Positions 36,218 through 50,180 of a stretch of 64,000 bases of DNA are shown piece after piece (within the stretch, counting starts at the first letter, position 1; every line of letters begins with the position of its first letter). The DNA is taken from NCBI RefSeq assembly GCF_001649575.2, contig NC_051434.1:14028868-14092867 (forward strand). Direction: 5' to 3'. Origin of the DNA: Kryptolebias marmoratus. Taxonomy: Eukaryota; Chordata; Actinopteri; Cyprinodontiformes; Rivulidae. Position numbers and translations under genes: made by a program. The notes under the pieces were generated by a model. That model saw only the letters and a program-made list of their open reading frames with translations. It was not told the DNA's origin and searched no databases.

Positions 36218-36243
36218 GTGTGTGTGTGTGTGTGTGTGTGTGT
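36218..36243. repeat. (GT)n microsatellites
   Basis: A TG run here; shorter CA/TG runs follow at 36330-36348, 36430-36444 and 36502-36520. Confidence 0.9.
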
Positions 36244-36549
36244 GGTTAGACAAAACCCCGCTCTTGTGAAATATTGACGTGGATAAAAGAGAAATGTGTG
36301 TGTTGGAGTCTGTGTTGTTGGGGTAGGGGTGTGTTTGTGTGTGTGTGTCACATGATATCAAATAACCTAGCTGTTCAAAAGGCCAGCCTGACTTTCGAGC
36401 ACTGTATCATCCTCCATCAAAGCACCTCTACTCACACACACACATGTGCAGCAGTACACTTTTTAAAAAATTGATAGCTGGAAAGGGCAAAGTCCAGCGC
36501 AACACACACACACACACACTTACACCCACCCACATATACTCATAAATGC

Positions 36550-36870
36550 ACTGGCACATCTGGCCACACTTCAGATCTGTGGCGGTCCCCTCGCCGCTCG
36601 AGGTGCTCTTTGAAATGAAAATCAAATGACAACAAGTAAAAGGGTGAGCAGACACTTATCATAGTAATGAGGAGGGCCTCAGCTTGCACGCCCGGCTGCC
36701 TTTGAATGCGCGTGCTGGCACACAGTGTGTCGCTGCGTGCACCGGCGGCGCGCCATCTGTAGGGCACGGTTCGGCCAACCGGTGCTTGTACGTATCGTGG
36801 AAGAGAGCGAGGCTGTGAATGGCTGGTGTCGCTCCTCTCCTCCCTCATCAACCCGGACTCGTTGACGACA
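36550..36870. promoter_or_regulatory. Candidate non-coding regulatory block in rims3 intron 1
   Basis: GC/CpG-rich island (for example ggcggcgcgccatctgtagg at about 36744) within AT-rich intron, with no recognisable exon. Low-confidence enhancer or alternative-promoter candidate. Confidence 0.25.
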
Positions 36871-36999
36871 CATTTTGGCCTGGCGCAAGATTATTTTGCA
36901 CGTTGAGACAACAAACTGTAACACGTTTTTGATTTATATTTGTCAAGCTTGTGTTTGTTTTTGTTTTTTTTTCCAAGTGCAAATTGATTTTCAACCTAT

Positions 37000-39900
37000 T
37001 TTTCTTCTTGAAAAGTCTATTTCGTCCGACTCCTAATATGTGTCAGACAGCCACACAGGTCAGCAAATGTGCTCTCCACTGAGCGCAAATGAGGTACCTG
37101 CAGCTTCAGAGCTACAAAAATAGGTTTTCATATAAAAAAAAAAATTGCAGAAAGTTATTGATTGATTTGTGTAATATAAAGCCTGAAAAAATACAGATAA
37201 TTTAGAGCCAACGCAGATTTGTAGAGGGTAAAAATATTTCTTACACCGATACGTTTGCCGAAATTCTTTAAATGCACATTTGCTTTTTCTGCAAAACATC
37301 TAGGCACCCATACCTAACAGGGGGTCATTCAAAGGCCAGTCAGATTTCAGCCCCATGGACCCACATTTATCCCCCTTTTGAGATGTCAGTAACTGATGCT
37401 CCTGCTATCCTAAACGGATTAAGGTATGGGCAGATTATGTACACAGGGATTAACTCATACATATTGACAGTAATCACAAACTGGTCAGCATCTCAGTGTC
37501 ATTTCTGCAGTGAGTAGTACAATGGTGTCAAAGCTGTTTCTCTGCTGGCCTCACAAAAACACCATCCCTAAATCAGCTCAAGTATCTGTTCCTCCATCGT
37601 GTTCTCCGATAAAACCAAGCGCTTTGGCATTATCACAGGCTGTATAACGACGGCGCTGTTACAGATATATCTTTGATAGACTATATAAGGCTGCCATATT
37701 AAAACTGATCCATGAATTTGGCCCCCACTGTACCGGAGCCTTTTCTCTGCCAAAAACAATTAGACATTTCACTTTCTATCTTTAGCTGTTTAGAGAGTAA
37801 TGCCTGCCATGTTTTCTGTTATTGCAGCCTGCATGCCTTAAACGCTGACCACTGCACAGGGGGACTTGCAAGAAATCATTTTGGTAAAAAAAAATAAAAA
37901 AGATGACAACAAACAAGGTTGGACAGTCAAGGTTGGACAGACGTCAGTGGCGTGTTTTTACCCAGATCACACTCCAAAAGCTTTCACATTTTAATATACA
38001 GGTTAAGGTGGAGAAATAGCTCACATTTTGATTGTTTATTCAGCTCCCATCTCAGTAAAATTATCTTTATCAGAGGCTCTTTAGGCATGCAAGTCTTACT
38101 GAAGGTACAACGGCCGTTCAGTGTAAACAGATGAGAGCTTGACCCAGTTAGTTAAGTTCCGATAATCACAGAACAGAAGTATGAATAGCAGAACACCCTC
38201 CTACAGCTTTGTCCATGGCTATCTCTGCTACACACCCTTAGAGACCAATAAGATCTGTGTTTTATTTTTATTGATGTAAGGTTCTTTGGAATAGTTATCA
38301 GTGGCCTCATCTCAGCCGTAAACAGCAGTCAGGGCGATCTTAGTTTGGAGAATCAGGGAGAAGTTCTTATGGAGGAGTCCATCTAACAGCTTGTCAGATT
38401 ATGCCCTGTTCGAGAGCGTGGTTTAAATATCTAAAACAACTCAAATTTTAAATACGTTAAAGTGGTTCAAAGAAAGTAAATGAATTTATATGAATTTTTA
38501 GGGCTGTGGGGTTTTCGGACACTTACTCTTAGATTAGATTACAATTCAGAGGGTTGCGATGCCATTATAAAACGATTATCAGTGCATTCTGATTATCTGT
38601 GATTGTCAGGTTTGTGAATAAACACCAGGAGGCAGCTGGTAAACCTATGTTTATCCAAAACACTGAAATTCAGTAAATTTTATGGAAATAATTTCAAGCT
38701 GCTGATGAACAGTTAGCAGAGGTGCTAACTTACTGTAAATGCTGTAGAAAAGCGAATGCGATCCACATCGTGTTTATCACGGAAATCTGTGCACAAATCA
38801 AATGTTTCAAAGTCAGTGGTAAAGGCAATCATGTTAGGCTACCTTCAGCTATTACTTAAAGACATATATTCTTCCGGGTCCAGGCAAGAAAAGATGAAAA
38901 ACATCTGAAAACACATTGCAATGTATTTTAATGTGCATTTAAACTCAAACACCACAGCCTTCCTAAAGTGGCAGCACAGTTTAACGTTAACACAATTTTT
39001 TGACATTTGAAAATCGATTCAGAGTATTCCATGTCTGCAGATGCAGTGCACCTAAACAAAAACTTTAACCTCCACTCCTAATGACCTCTGCATCTGATTG
39101 TTATTTAGACTTAACATGTTTAATTTTGCAACATTACACTAAAAGTATTGCAACAAATTATGGACTGTGTTTCAACAGGTTTTTTTTTTTCATATAAAAA
39201 ACATAAATGTTTGAGTAAACAACAACGGGATGCAAAAGTGGAATAGTTTATAATAAGATGTTTACTTTAATCACTATGAGATTTTTGAGATTTGAGTTCA
39301 AATGGTGGCCTAAATTTGCTCTGGAGTAGGTTTCAGTTTGTTTTGCAAGTAGCTTCACTTCTCCATAAAAATTTCTCCCTGATTCACTAAATCAAGCTCC
39401 CTTTAATTCCTGTCTAATGTAGGTAAGACACTGACTACTGACAACTTCCCCACTCAACCTCACTTTTTAAAAACAGAACCGTCCCTTTTACCCAGAAAAC
39501 ATTTCAGACTGAGGTCATCTGTAAGTGCATTTGGGGACAAAACATCCAAAACATCTCATTGTGAGTTAATCTCTTCCTCTTCTCTGTTTATGAGCATCTA
39601 ATTTAATCTAACATTGGATGAAATTAGATGCTGTAGTATTCCTTTATTTTTCATTTGACTGGCGAGGACCAAATGACGATATTGCAAAAGCACAGAGCAA
39701 ATGCAGTTTTGGAAAACAGTCAACTTTATTGATGAACCCACCGGTCATCAGAGATGGATTCAGACCCATTTTCAGCTCAGTTGGCCAATTCTGCTGAACA
39801 ACTCGTCATTCTTGGGAATATTTGACTCAACGCACACCCATCCGTCTTTAAAGCATGAACTGCGCTGCTTCACATTATTCACAGGTTTCAACTTCCCAAA

Positions 39901-42900
39901 TCGTAGGTGGAATTTAAAACAAGTAAAGAAATCACAGTAAGCCAAGTTTGGAGTCTGAGACGACTGGAAGTCAGAATCTGTCATCTAAGCCTTAAAATAG
40001 AATAATACCTGCTAAGAAGACATCAGTCAGATCAGCAAATAAAGCAAAATTAGGTCACGCTTTAAAGGAAGCACAAAGAAAAATAGAAAGGCGATGATAG
40101 CCGTCTTACAAGAAAAGAGATAAATATACCTCTCTTCTCTTGGATTCATAGTGTGCTGTTCTACTTTTGAACAGGCACATCTCTTCTAGAGATCTGGCAC
40201 CACAAAACAAAGATGTGTGTTCTGCTCAGCCCTGGTGGAGGCCTATTGTTGTCCCCATCCGCAGCTCTACACAGCCCATATAGTCTGTAAGCTGGGACCT
40301 GGAGCTTTGACATGATAAGTGGGGGTGAGATACGAGTCTACAACTCCGCTCCGAGCTACCAGTATCCCCGTATGGATGAAGGGGATGGGGGAACGTGGAT
40401 GGCCGAGGGGATGGAGAGAGAGATGTCACTGACCATATTAGTCACCCGAGAAAGCAGGCCATAAGTCAGGAAAGCTTCCAGTCTCATCCATCACGCCCCT
40501 CTTAACCCACTTTCCTTCCAGCCAAGCCACTTGGACTTTTCATTTTCCTATTTCCTGCTAGCTCTCCGTCCCTCCTGCTGCTGACAGAGTAACTTTGGCG
40601 TCCCTCTTCTGACTGCGACGAGAAGTAGAAGGAGGGCGCAACAAAGAGTGATTCGGTGCTGGATGGATGGCGGGCTGCCGCGAGGGATGAAACCAACGAA
40701 GGGGTTTGGGGTCAAAACCGTTCTCACGCAGGACGACAACATCTGTTAACAAAGCTTTAAGTGCGAAGTTAAATTAAGAGTTTCTGTTTGGTCAGACGTT
40801 GCGAAGAGGAGGAAAAGAAGACATCATCGGGGAGGTGTGGAGAAAGAAGAAGCCCGGTGAGAGTTTGGGACTTGTGCAATGATAAATGAGAGGCCTCACT
40901 TCTCCAAAAGGCTGCTGGCTCAAACCCTGGTGCTTAGCTGACTTATTGCTGCAATGAAAACATCATATTTGCCAGCTCAGCTGTGGCAGGATTAGAGTGG
41001 AAAAAAAAGAGAAACTGTGAATGAGCCAGTGAACACTTGAAGAAATACATGGTGATTGTAGGCTACTCAGCGTTTAGTTATCGTACTTTAGTGACAAATG
41101 AGTCATATTTGTCATGAGCCGACACATATTTTTGCTTTACGATCTGTGTTGAGTAGTGACGCTCAAATTAATCACATTAAAAGATTATTGCCCTTAAAGA
41201 GGTTTTTGAAATACAATTCTGTGGAAAGATTACAAACAACTAATATCTTACCCGTTGTAGGCAGGTTTTTAAAGGGCCTCAGCAAGGAGAAGGAGAGCCT
41301 GTTTGAACAGGACCGATAAGCTAACGGGGTCAAGACCAAAGAGGATCGCTGCCGTTTTAAACCAGCTCCAGTCTCAGAAGTTTTATAATCTGTTCGTGCG
41401 AACACTATTTTACAAACCCTGACAAACACAAAACCAGGCATGTGATGTTCAGTCCTTTAGAGCTAACAAATCACACAAATTTTGATCAAGATTTCAATTT
41501 GGGCTGCACAGTATGTCACAATGTTTCATCTTCGTAATATCAGTATCGCAAAGGACCGCTTCATGCTCTGCACACTGTTAATGTGTTTGGTCAATCTGAT
41601 GGACTCTCGCTTCTCTTGATGCCCACATTAGATTCGGCAATCAGTGGCCAAGATGTGAACAAGAGGTGTTGTAGTGACAGGACAGAAAGAGGAAGTGAGG
41701 GAAATGTGGGTTTATCACAAAGATCATTGTCATCACAAAAGTCAATAATAATATCACAAGTACATGTTTTTTTTGTCTCAAAGGAACAGCAGAAAAAATG
41801 CAGTATGAAGAAAGCTGACCATGTTCCCACTTTAACGCAAACAGATACAGAAACTACGCGCTGCTGTCTCCACAACCTCAGACGGGGCGATTTGACTCAC
41901 AAACACAGTTCATTAGGAAATTATCAACATTTGCTCGCCTGCCACGGTCGATTCGACATGATTCTGGCGTGACAACAACGTGTGACGGATCGAATCTATG
42001 TTTTCTGTCATGAGGCGAAACTGAAGGAGCGGCTCGGTAATTTACCTCATTGAAAAATTTGGTCTGATGGACATTTGAACGGGCCAGAGAGGCAGGCGTT
42101 TCCCTTTTTGTTTGTTCGTTTCACAGGTGTATAGCTGGTAAATTTGTGTACAAAATATATAGCTGAAAACGAGTAAATCTCTCGTGGCGCCGTGACTGCG
42201 TCTGGTCAGTTTAGCTCTTGAACTCTGCGTCCCTTCTATCAACGTGAGACCAAGGAAATCCAATCTGTGGCTCTGAGTGTTTCTTGGAAGATTTGGACGT
42301 TTATGCAAGACCGACAGCCAAGATATCAACGCCCTCTGTCATTCAATATTTTGGCTCAGCCGTCTGCACACTCTGGCATGTACATTCAGTGCAGCATATG
42401 TGTATTTGCACCACTCCGGTTTCCCTGTGTGCAGTTTTGTGCATGATCCATTTGGCTCCTATGTTTCCCCACAACCTGGCACTCTTACTTTCATCTGAGT
42501 GTGTGTGCACGTGTGTGTGTGTGTGTTCCTGTAAAACCAGCCTTCTGTGTTGTCGCCCTAACAGACCCCCTATGATCAGAGAGCTACATCAGCGCACACG
42601 CATGGATTTACACACACGGAGTACAATGGCAGCAGGCGCCAGGTCGAGTATCACAGCCTGGGACGTTTCCATGGTAGCTTTGACAGGAAGTGCATTACAG
42701 CTCCCATGTGCTCTTGTGCACTGCCGCTGTGATGGTTGATTGTTTTGTTTTGTTTTCTTGATTTCCAGCCAATTTTTTATACACCGATTACAGTCAACAC
42801 TGTTTATCCAGCGCATAAAACAGCAACAAAAACTCACTCTTTTGGTCTTTCACAGCTGTTTTTTTTAAATTATTATTATTGGGGCGCTTCGGTTTGTAGT

Positions 42901-45900
42901 TCATCATGCTGTGTCTTTTCCTTATATTTTTTAATATTTCGCAAAAAGAAAAAAAAATATACGTGCTGCAGCTTGTATTTTAAAATTTATCACCGGCATA
43001 GAAGAAGCAGCACAGCTCTCTGATGTAATATTAATAATTTAAGAAGTCTTTCGGGCGAGATGACGTTAATTAAACCAGGAGTCAAACGCAAGGCGTTCAT
43101 GACAATTGCTTCGCTTACAAACATCGATAGTACAACAGCTGTTAAAATTGATCGTTCCAATCAATCTTGATTTATATCAGCTGATCAGCAGAGCTATCTT
43201 TATTGATGGCGAGTTTACTCTCTTTTTTTTCTGCCTCGTGGAAAATTCAGCTAACAAAGCTAAAAGGACTTGACAGAGACCTACAAAAAACAGCAAAAGG
43301 TAATTCACTTGGAGTAAAACGATTTATATTTGCCGCTGTGTTGTGTTAACTCCGGAGCATAGTGGTGGAGTAGATCACATACTACATAGAGGGGCAGTTT
43401 TAAGGTGACAAATAACAGATCATTTCTATTTACAAGGTTTGTCAGTTTGAAAAAATCGGAACAAAAGAGATGAGGCTTTAGTCTGTTTGCTTTTTTCTTC
43501 TGATTTAAAGCGCTATTCCATCTTCTGAAGCACTTGTACTTGCATGGCTGAGATACACTGATATACTAAATTATTAGATTTTGGTCTTTTATCAAGTTTC
43601 TGATTCTGATTTTAATTTAAAACATTAAAAAATCAGCTAACACTAAAAGATTACCACCAATTATTGAGCATTTACACAACTTAAAATGTGGATTTTTAAA
43701 AAAATATATTTACAAAAAGAAACAGAATCCTAGTTTTATAAACTATAGCAAAGTTTAAATAAAACATATTTATGATGTGAAGATGGCTAACCTGGCTCCA
43801 GAAAGACTTTTTAAGTTGAATAACGCTGAACATAAACATTAATCGTGGCTTTCTGCACAAGACGCCAAACTTGCGTGTGCATGTCTTCCATTTTCTCTCT
43901 GCCTCGCCCTTAAAGCGGGGTCGCAGTTCCAGCGCTCTTACAAATTAACGGGTCAAATCTCACTCGGCCGGGGTCGAATGGGGTGGAGACGAATTGTGTG
44001 GAGGTTGCTGAGAGCGGGGCAGCTCGCTGACACGGAGAGAAATAAATGAGCTTCTTAGAGAGCAGGGTCGTATGACGAGCAAAGCACTCTGGCACACAGA
44101 TGAAAATATATGTTTCCGGGGTCTTTAGGTCCAGCAGAAACACAATATAATGTCAGATCTGATGCAGCACTGTTGGTGTTGGAGATTGAAATATTCAGAA
44201 AAACGTTGAGTGAGTTATGCATCAATAAAAATAATTATAAGGGTTGGTAAATCAAAAAAAAAAGTATCCAGAAAACTAAAAATCATTGCTGCTCATCTAT
44301 TCTGTTTAAACTCATAATACTGACCTCCTCATTGTTTACATAGTTCTATATTATTAAGGCTTTATAAGCCTTGATTTGCAGGAAATGACACAAAGAAAAA
44401 TGGCACAGAAAAATCTTTTTTTTTTTAAAGGAAGCCAGCATTTTCTGTGTAAAACTTGAATAAAGGCATCATTAAAGCTTTTATCCTTAACGTTTTAGCA
44501 AATTCAAACAGCTCTTTGCTGTGACTATACACTTACTGATCATTTCACTCTATTAAACTTCCCGAGGAGGAAAAAAAACACAGTAAACAACAACAGAAGC
44601 TGTTTGATCAGAGGGTTATATTGAAATAAATTCACTGCTTTTGATATACAAACTAATGACTTTAATTCAATATTAACTGTTTAAGAAACTTCACAGCAAA
44701 TCTGAACAAAAGCAAAAACCCATAAGGCTTTTTCTAGGTAATCAATTTCTATAGATTTTTGGTTAAATGTGGTGGACTGAGTCATGTTTAAGACGACGAT
44801 CTAGGTTTTAATTTCATGCCGTTTGACATTATGACATTTATTCAAAATGTCAAAGCACCAGGCAGAACTATGACAACATATAAATGTTGTTACAGTCTGA
44901 TTATTCTATCAGAGGTATTGTTAAAAAAAGAATCAGTCGACGGACGGAGCTTACTACTAATAAATTAAGCTGCATAAACTGCGCTGGAGCTGGTTATGAG
45001 TTCACCTTCTGATGACATGGGGATTTAACATCCCCTCCTTTGTGATACCAAAATCACTAATGTGGCCAGATAAACCAAAAGTCTCACCTCACAGTACATC
45101 CGTCTGAGCCATAAGCTTCTGGTTTTAGTAAAAGCCAATTTATCAAGATGAGTAGCTTGATCCTTGTTGCTTCATGGAGATTGTAAGTAAATAATTTTGA
45201 ACTCTAATTAAGGTAATCTTTTACTAAATAAACATCAAGCCTTAAACATAGATAATGAGACTAGAATATGTTTACTCACGTCATTAATCAAGCTGGACCA
45301 TCTGTCTATGTCCTGTTTGAAACTGTATTGCCTCCTGCTGGTTGTTAGAATGATTGCAGGACTAAACCTCTTCTGCATTGGCTTCATTTTTTAGACCTTC
45401 AGGCAGAACATATAATCAATACGCTTATATACCTCACACTGCACTTCAGTTATGTTACATTGGAGCATCCAAACCAAAGACCGACATTAAGATAGATGGG
45501 AGTAAAAAGGTGGAATCGATCCCTTCCTGAGCCATTGACATTTTCAGTGTCATATTCTTTTCCCTGTCTTTGTCTTGCTGCTGGTCCTTTATGTCTCACA
45601 GCTCAGGCCACAGCTTCCTGCGGCGTTCCTCTCAGTGTGCGTTCATTATGAAGCATCTTTCTCCTCCGAGTTTCTTTCCCTCTCTATCCTCCTGCCTCTC
45701 GGAAAGCAAAACTATTCTGTTTATATTTTTTGCAGCCTTCTCTATTCCTCTCATCAACTCATTTTCTCTTTCTTGGCTTGCTGTGTTCAAAGTACCCCCC
45801 CACCCCAAGAGGGCCAAAAAAGAGCGTGCATTGGCAGGAATGGGAAAGATGAAGAGCAGGGAGCAAATTGGGACGTATATGCTCACCTGAATTTATACTT

Positions 45901-46200
45901 CCCGAAGCCGTTTTTTCTAATCTTTTCCTTTTCCTTTCCGCTCACTTCCTTTTGCCGGTAAAAAGAAAGGTCATCGCCGTTACAAAAGTCCTGCTCAGCA
46001 AAGTCTTTTAGGTTGTAAAGCATCATTGTTGTGCAAAAGAGCAGGGCTGTGATGATGATTTATGGAGACACATTAAACCTGGTGTGCTTGCTTTTAAGTC
46101 TTTTTTTTAAGTTATGGAGGGAAAATCATTGCGGTGCATAAAATTTTCAATATTTGTAGTTTGAATTTTCTACAATCGCTCGTTGCATATGCTAAAAACC
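37000..46200 (+). other. rims3: rims3 intron 1, central part, no gene seen
   Basis: Mostly unique-looking intronic sequence. It has a (GT)n run at 42498-42527 and a somewhat GC-richer segment at 43880-44110. Open frames (for example 42284-42739, or 45570-45961 in two frames) show no recognisable protein. Confidence 0.5.
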
Positions 46201-46239
46201 AAATTATTTTAGACATACTAGTTGAATGTCTTCTAAAGC

Positions 46240-46470
46240 TGGACGTATCACTTTTTTTTGGCAACAGCTATTTGATAGATTACCACAAAGTTGTGGACTG
46301 ACTCTCAATGATGATGAGTTCTGCAGAAGTTGGCGATCCCCAGACTTTTCTTCCATCCCCACCAGGAGGTTTACATTTCTGGCTTTGAGTTTAGCAGCTC
46401 TTGAAAGAACTGGCATGAAGTTCAATGTGCTCGTGGTGATTGGGACATTGGAATGAATCGAAATAAGTTG
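46240..46470 (+). repeat. Teleost interspersed repeat fragment
   Basis: The pattern tctgcagaagttggcgatcc, ccagacttttcttcc, caccaggaggtttacattt and ggcatgaagttcaatgtg has the block order of a dispersed fish repeat I recognise by sight (ends near gattgggacattgg). Class unknown. Confidence 0.4.
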
Positions 46471-46559
46471 TTTCGTACAAAGGTTTTTGTTCAGGCACTA
46501 TTATCAGATCAAATTTAGCGACTCCAAACCTTTTGAAATCACTGGCAAATGAAAGAAGA

Positions 46560-47000
46560 AGAAAGAAGTCACAATAAACTTCTTTTGGATTGATTTTATA
46601 GACAGGCCTTCATACTTTTAGTGCAGCATCAAACAAACACAAGAGAAAACTAAAGTGGTGCTCTGGGAAAACAATACATCTGTGTGCTGAAATGACAAAA
46701 AACGTGCATACTGTAGTGCATGGTGGAGGTTTTAGCATAATATTTGCCTGCATTGTTGTTTTAATGGAGATATTATTCTGAAATCAGAAAATAATGGGAC
46801 ATTTTAGAGCAAAATGGGTTTTACAATGCTTGAGAAGAGGATGTGAAACAAAAGACATGGTTTATATTGGAAAAGATGGACTGCTTTTAAAGTGGTCAGC
46901 ACAAAATCATTACAATCATTACCAAATTACAATGAACTCATTTATGGGGGGAGTTGATTCTTTGCATATAGGACCAAAGCAAAGTTAAGACATTTTTCCT
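46560..47000 (+). mobile_element. Decayed Tc1/mariner-like transposase relic
   Basis: In order on the + strand, with stops and frame changes, come VLWENN, VVHGGGFSIIFACIV (compare the usual KHGGGSIMVWGCF block) and LLKWSAQNH (compare LEWPSQSPDLNP). No intact frame and no TIRs identified. Confidence 0.45.
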
Positions 47001-48614
47001 AAAACGAAAAGCAAGAATTCCTTCATGTGAGAAGCTTAGAGATGGCTAGGACCTCTGCTTTCTAAGTTGTCATTGATGGACGTTTTGCAGCCATAGTTTA
47101 CACATTTCCCTTTTTTTTTGTTTGCATCTTTTTAATTCAGCATATAAAAGATTTTTCCCCATTAGTTTTGCTCAATTAAATCCATACAACTTTGTGATTG
47201 TGGCATTTTATTTACAACATCTTGACGATGCGCATGCAGTATTACAGTATTGACCTATCATAGGCAATACTGGAGAAATGTTACAGAGCTCAAGGTACCC
47301 TGAGGTATTTTGCAACCTCTCTTAAATATTCTCCTGCACTTTATACAAGAATCTTGCTAAAATACGTTGCATATGACGTTTTAGCAACTTAATAAGTGAA
47401 ATTCCAGTTTCCGACGTTGCTGAAACATTGAAGTATCTACAAAGTTAGGGAGAAGTAAAGGCAAAGTCCTGGTAATATCCCCCTGTAGCACATAAAGTCA
47501 GAAGTGACCATATTTGCACAAAATGCTGAAGCTAGAGAGAGAGATCTTTAAAGTCTCAAAAACTGTGACCAGCATCAAACTAATCAGAAGCATTGACTCT
47601 AAGAAGAAGTAGTGTAAGAGACGAGCATTTATTTTAAATGGAGCCAAACAGGTTCACGCTATAACATCAGCCATCAGATATATTTTACTGTCAGACACTT
47701 CTGCGCTGACTTTCGTTTCAGCAGTGGACGGCCTCATTGATCATTTGCACAATGAATAGATGTTCAACACCCTGCGTGGACGAGAAACTTCACAACCACT
47801 AAAAGAGCCTGCACAATAAAACACTAAATATAAATAAACTCCTTGTCGTCATCTCAGCACACTGATGTTTAGCATTTAGCACAAATAATTTATATGCGCC
47901 CCAAAGCGCCGTCTGTAGATCCTTTACCGGGTTGCATCATCTTGCATATTCATGCATCTTTATGTGTTGAGGTAGCTAAATTTTGCAAGGCTCTTATGAA
48001 GTAGGTTATGGACAGCGTGTGCTGCAGCTTCAGCAGGAGTCGTAATTAAATTTGCTTTATGGAAGAGTGGTGGTGAGGACCAAGGAATATTAAAAGCAGT
48101 GTTGTAGCCCACTGCATCAAGATATTTCATTTGCCCCCGTGGCCGTCCGTTTAGCCTCAGTGAAAGCACTTTGATGGTGTGGAAGAGGAAAGAAAGAAGG
48201 CAAGACTAGATTTAGAAAACCAGTGATAAGTCATATCTTCCCACTAGAGTCAGGTTTGGTCTTTTATTAAGAAATTATGGCTAAATTTTGCTTCTTTGCA
48301 TCCAGGTTTCTGGCAAATTCTCCATTAATGAAGTAATGGTTAATATAATAAGTTACTGCTGCTATATCAAGTCTTAAGCTTGTGGCTGTCGTGTCTATGG
48401 TTTGAAAAAAAAAAGTTCTTAAGTTTACTGAGTGTCCTGAATACACTGATATTTTTCCCCAATTCAGCAAGCCGGAGATGACTAGAGTTGATCAGCTGTC
48501 ACTGTTTAAGGTCAGAACAAAATAGGATTCAAAAAAATAAAATCACATCAGACTAACGCCAGCTGACAGGGTCACCCTCCAACAGCAGGCCAGCTTTGAC
48601 ATTTAGTTCACTTG

Positions 48615-48634
48615 GTGTGTGTGTGTGTGTGTGA
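48615..48634. repeat. (GT)n microsatellite
   Basis: Short TG run in rims3 intron 1. Confidence 0.9.
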
Positions 48635-48879
48635 GTGAAAGAGGCTGGGCGAATTTCTTGGCTGGCTTGAACGGTCTGTAAACGTCTGTACCTTCCTCGC
48701 CGGTTGACCTTTTTGCTTTCTTTGTTTTCTTGGTTTTTGAAACTTCTGCATATCAAAAAGGCTTTGGGAAGACTTTTTACTCTTTTGTCCTTTAGGAGGT
48801 AACTTGTGCTGCCACTTCAGTACGCGGAGAATTAAAGTGAAAACCAAAGTTTGGCTGATGTTTAAACTCATTTGTTTGA

Positions 48880-49640
48880 ATGGATGTAAGAAAAGCTATT
48901 ACCAACGTGTTTTATCAAATGCACTTGACACCAACACACCTTTTGAACCATTCTTTGCCAGAGTGGAATGATTATACAGCATACAATGTTTTTAAGGACA
49001 AGAACTGGGTGCACAAGTTTAAATTTATTGTGGAAGTGCAGTTGAAGACTTTGGAGGTAGTCCTTTTTCATTATCATATCCACTATGTCCACAATAATTC
49101 TACCACCGTCATGCTTTATAGTTAAAACTGTGTTCTGAGCTTTGAAAGCCTCATCTTGACTCCTCCAAACATACTTCTGTGGCCAAGTCGCTCAACCTTT
49201 CTCCAGATTGCATTTGGCTTTCTTTATGGGTAGCTGCAAATTTCAGCTGAGCCTAAAGGTGTCGGCTCCCTCTCAGTCTGTGATGATCTTAAACTGGCTT
49301 CACTGCAGATAATGACACTGATGTTCCAGCAGTTTCTAGTTCAAGGCAGGCTTGAGCCTGGGTGGTTTGTCACTCAGTTCCTTAGACTTCCCCATCATTC
49401 CAGTCATTGGTCGAACAAATTCCTTTAATGCTGGCAAGAAGAAACTACCAGTTGCAGTCTGTCTTGATCACTAATGAGAAGTTGATGGGGACTGGCAAGT
49501 TCAAAACAGTACAGAACCTTCAGCAACATTTATTAACAGATTTAGGTGAATATATGTTTATATTTGAGCTTGAATCTATACTTCTGACCCTCTGAGGATT
49601 GGAAAAAAATCAACAATAAATACAGACTTGAGCACCCAAT
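48880..49640 (-). mobile_element. Decayed Tc1/mariner-like element, minus strand
   Basis: On the minus strand an ATG at 49395 starts MGKSKELSD, a typical Tc1/mariner transposase N-terminus. Downstream on the same strand, interrupted by stops and frameshifts, are WRKVERLGHRSMFGGVK and a segment beginning with an HDGG-like block. The flank to about 49640 (tgctggcaagaagaaactac, cagtacagaaccttcag) looks like the element's 5' region. It is inactive. Confidence 0.65.
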
Positions 49641-49848
49641 CCTGTTTTTTTAAAAAACAATATAATTGTATGTTATATAATTAATTTACCCTGATCAAAA
49701 ATGACAAAAAAAAATTAAAAACCTAAAACTGATATTATATTAAAGATGAGTGTGAGTAAACTTCTGTTTGCAGCTCTATACTATGTGTATAGTTTGATCC
49801 TTACCTTGTTCATTATTCTTGTCCATTTTATTTTATTTTTTTCTTTAG

Positions 49849-49915
49849 CCCCATTCCATTTGTCCGGCCCCTCCTCTCTCCCTCAGCCCACCGGCCCTCC
49901 AAGTTCATCAGGACC
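49849..49915 (+). other. rims3: 5' UTR part of rims3 first coding exon
   Basis: Pyrimidine-rich acceptor ttattttttctttag ends at 49848; a second possible acceptor (ccctcag) ends at 49886. The 67 bases to the ATG are C-rich and GC-rich, unlike the intron before them. Confidence 0.55.
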
Positions 49916-50180
49916 ATGATGCTCAGCAGCTCCGTGGAGGTGCCCAGCCCGGGCGGGATCAGCGGCCTCAGTGGATTGAGCGCGGCGGCTCGGAACGTGG
50001 TGCGCTCCTCCAGCATCTCGGGGGCCATGTACAGCCTGGACAAAAGTCCCAGCAACGCGAGCACAGATTCAGCGTCGCTGGCGGGCAACAAGAAACGGCG
50101 CTCCAGTCTGGGTGCCAAAATGGTGGCCATTGTGGGGTTGTCGCAGTGGAGCAGAAGCACACAGCAGCTCAACCAGCAAG
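49916..50180 (+). CDS. rims3: RIM3 (regulating synaptic membrane exocytosis 3), first coding exon only
   Basis: Presynaptic active-zone protein; RIM3 is the short gamma-type RIM with a unique N-terminus and one C-terminal C2 domain (family knowledge). This exon gives 88 codons plus one base. It has a Ser/Gly-rich lead, then RNVVRSSSISG and KKRRSSLGAKMVAIVGL followed by QWSRSTQQL. These match the human RIMS3 N-terminus closely; alpha-RIMs share only the GAKMVAIVGL-type core, and RIMS4 differs more. It ends at CAA G|gtcagt, phase 1, fitting the family, where the next residue is Gly. Two adjacent ATGs (49916, 49919) could start it. The C2-encoding exons are beyond the window; the following intron is at least 13.8 kb. 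Confidence 0.9.

Noticed and set aside
42284..42739. 151-codon open frame, and an exon-like stretch after the acceptor-like gccctaacag ending near 42562
   Set aside because: No recognisable protein. The frame crosses a (GT)n run, and no donor fits well. Kept as intron.
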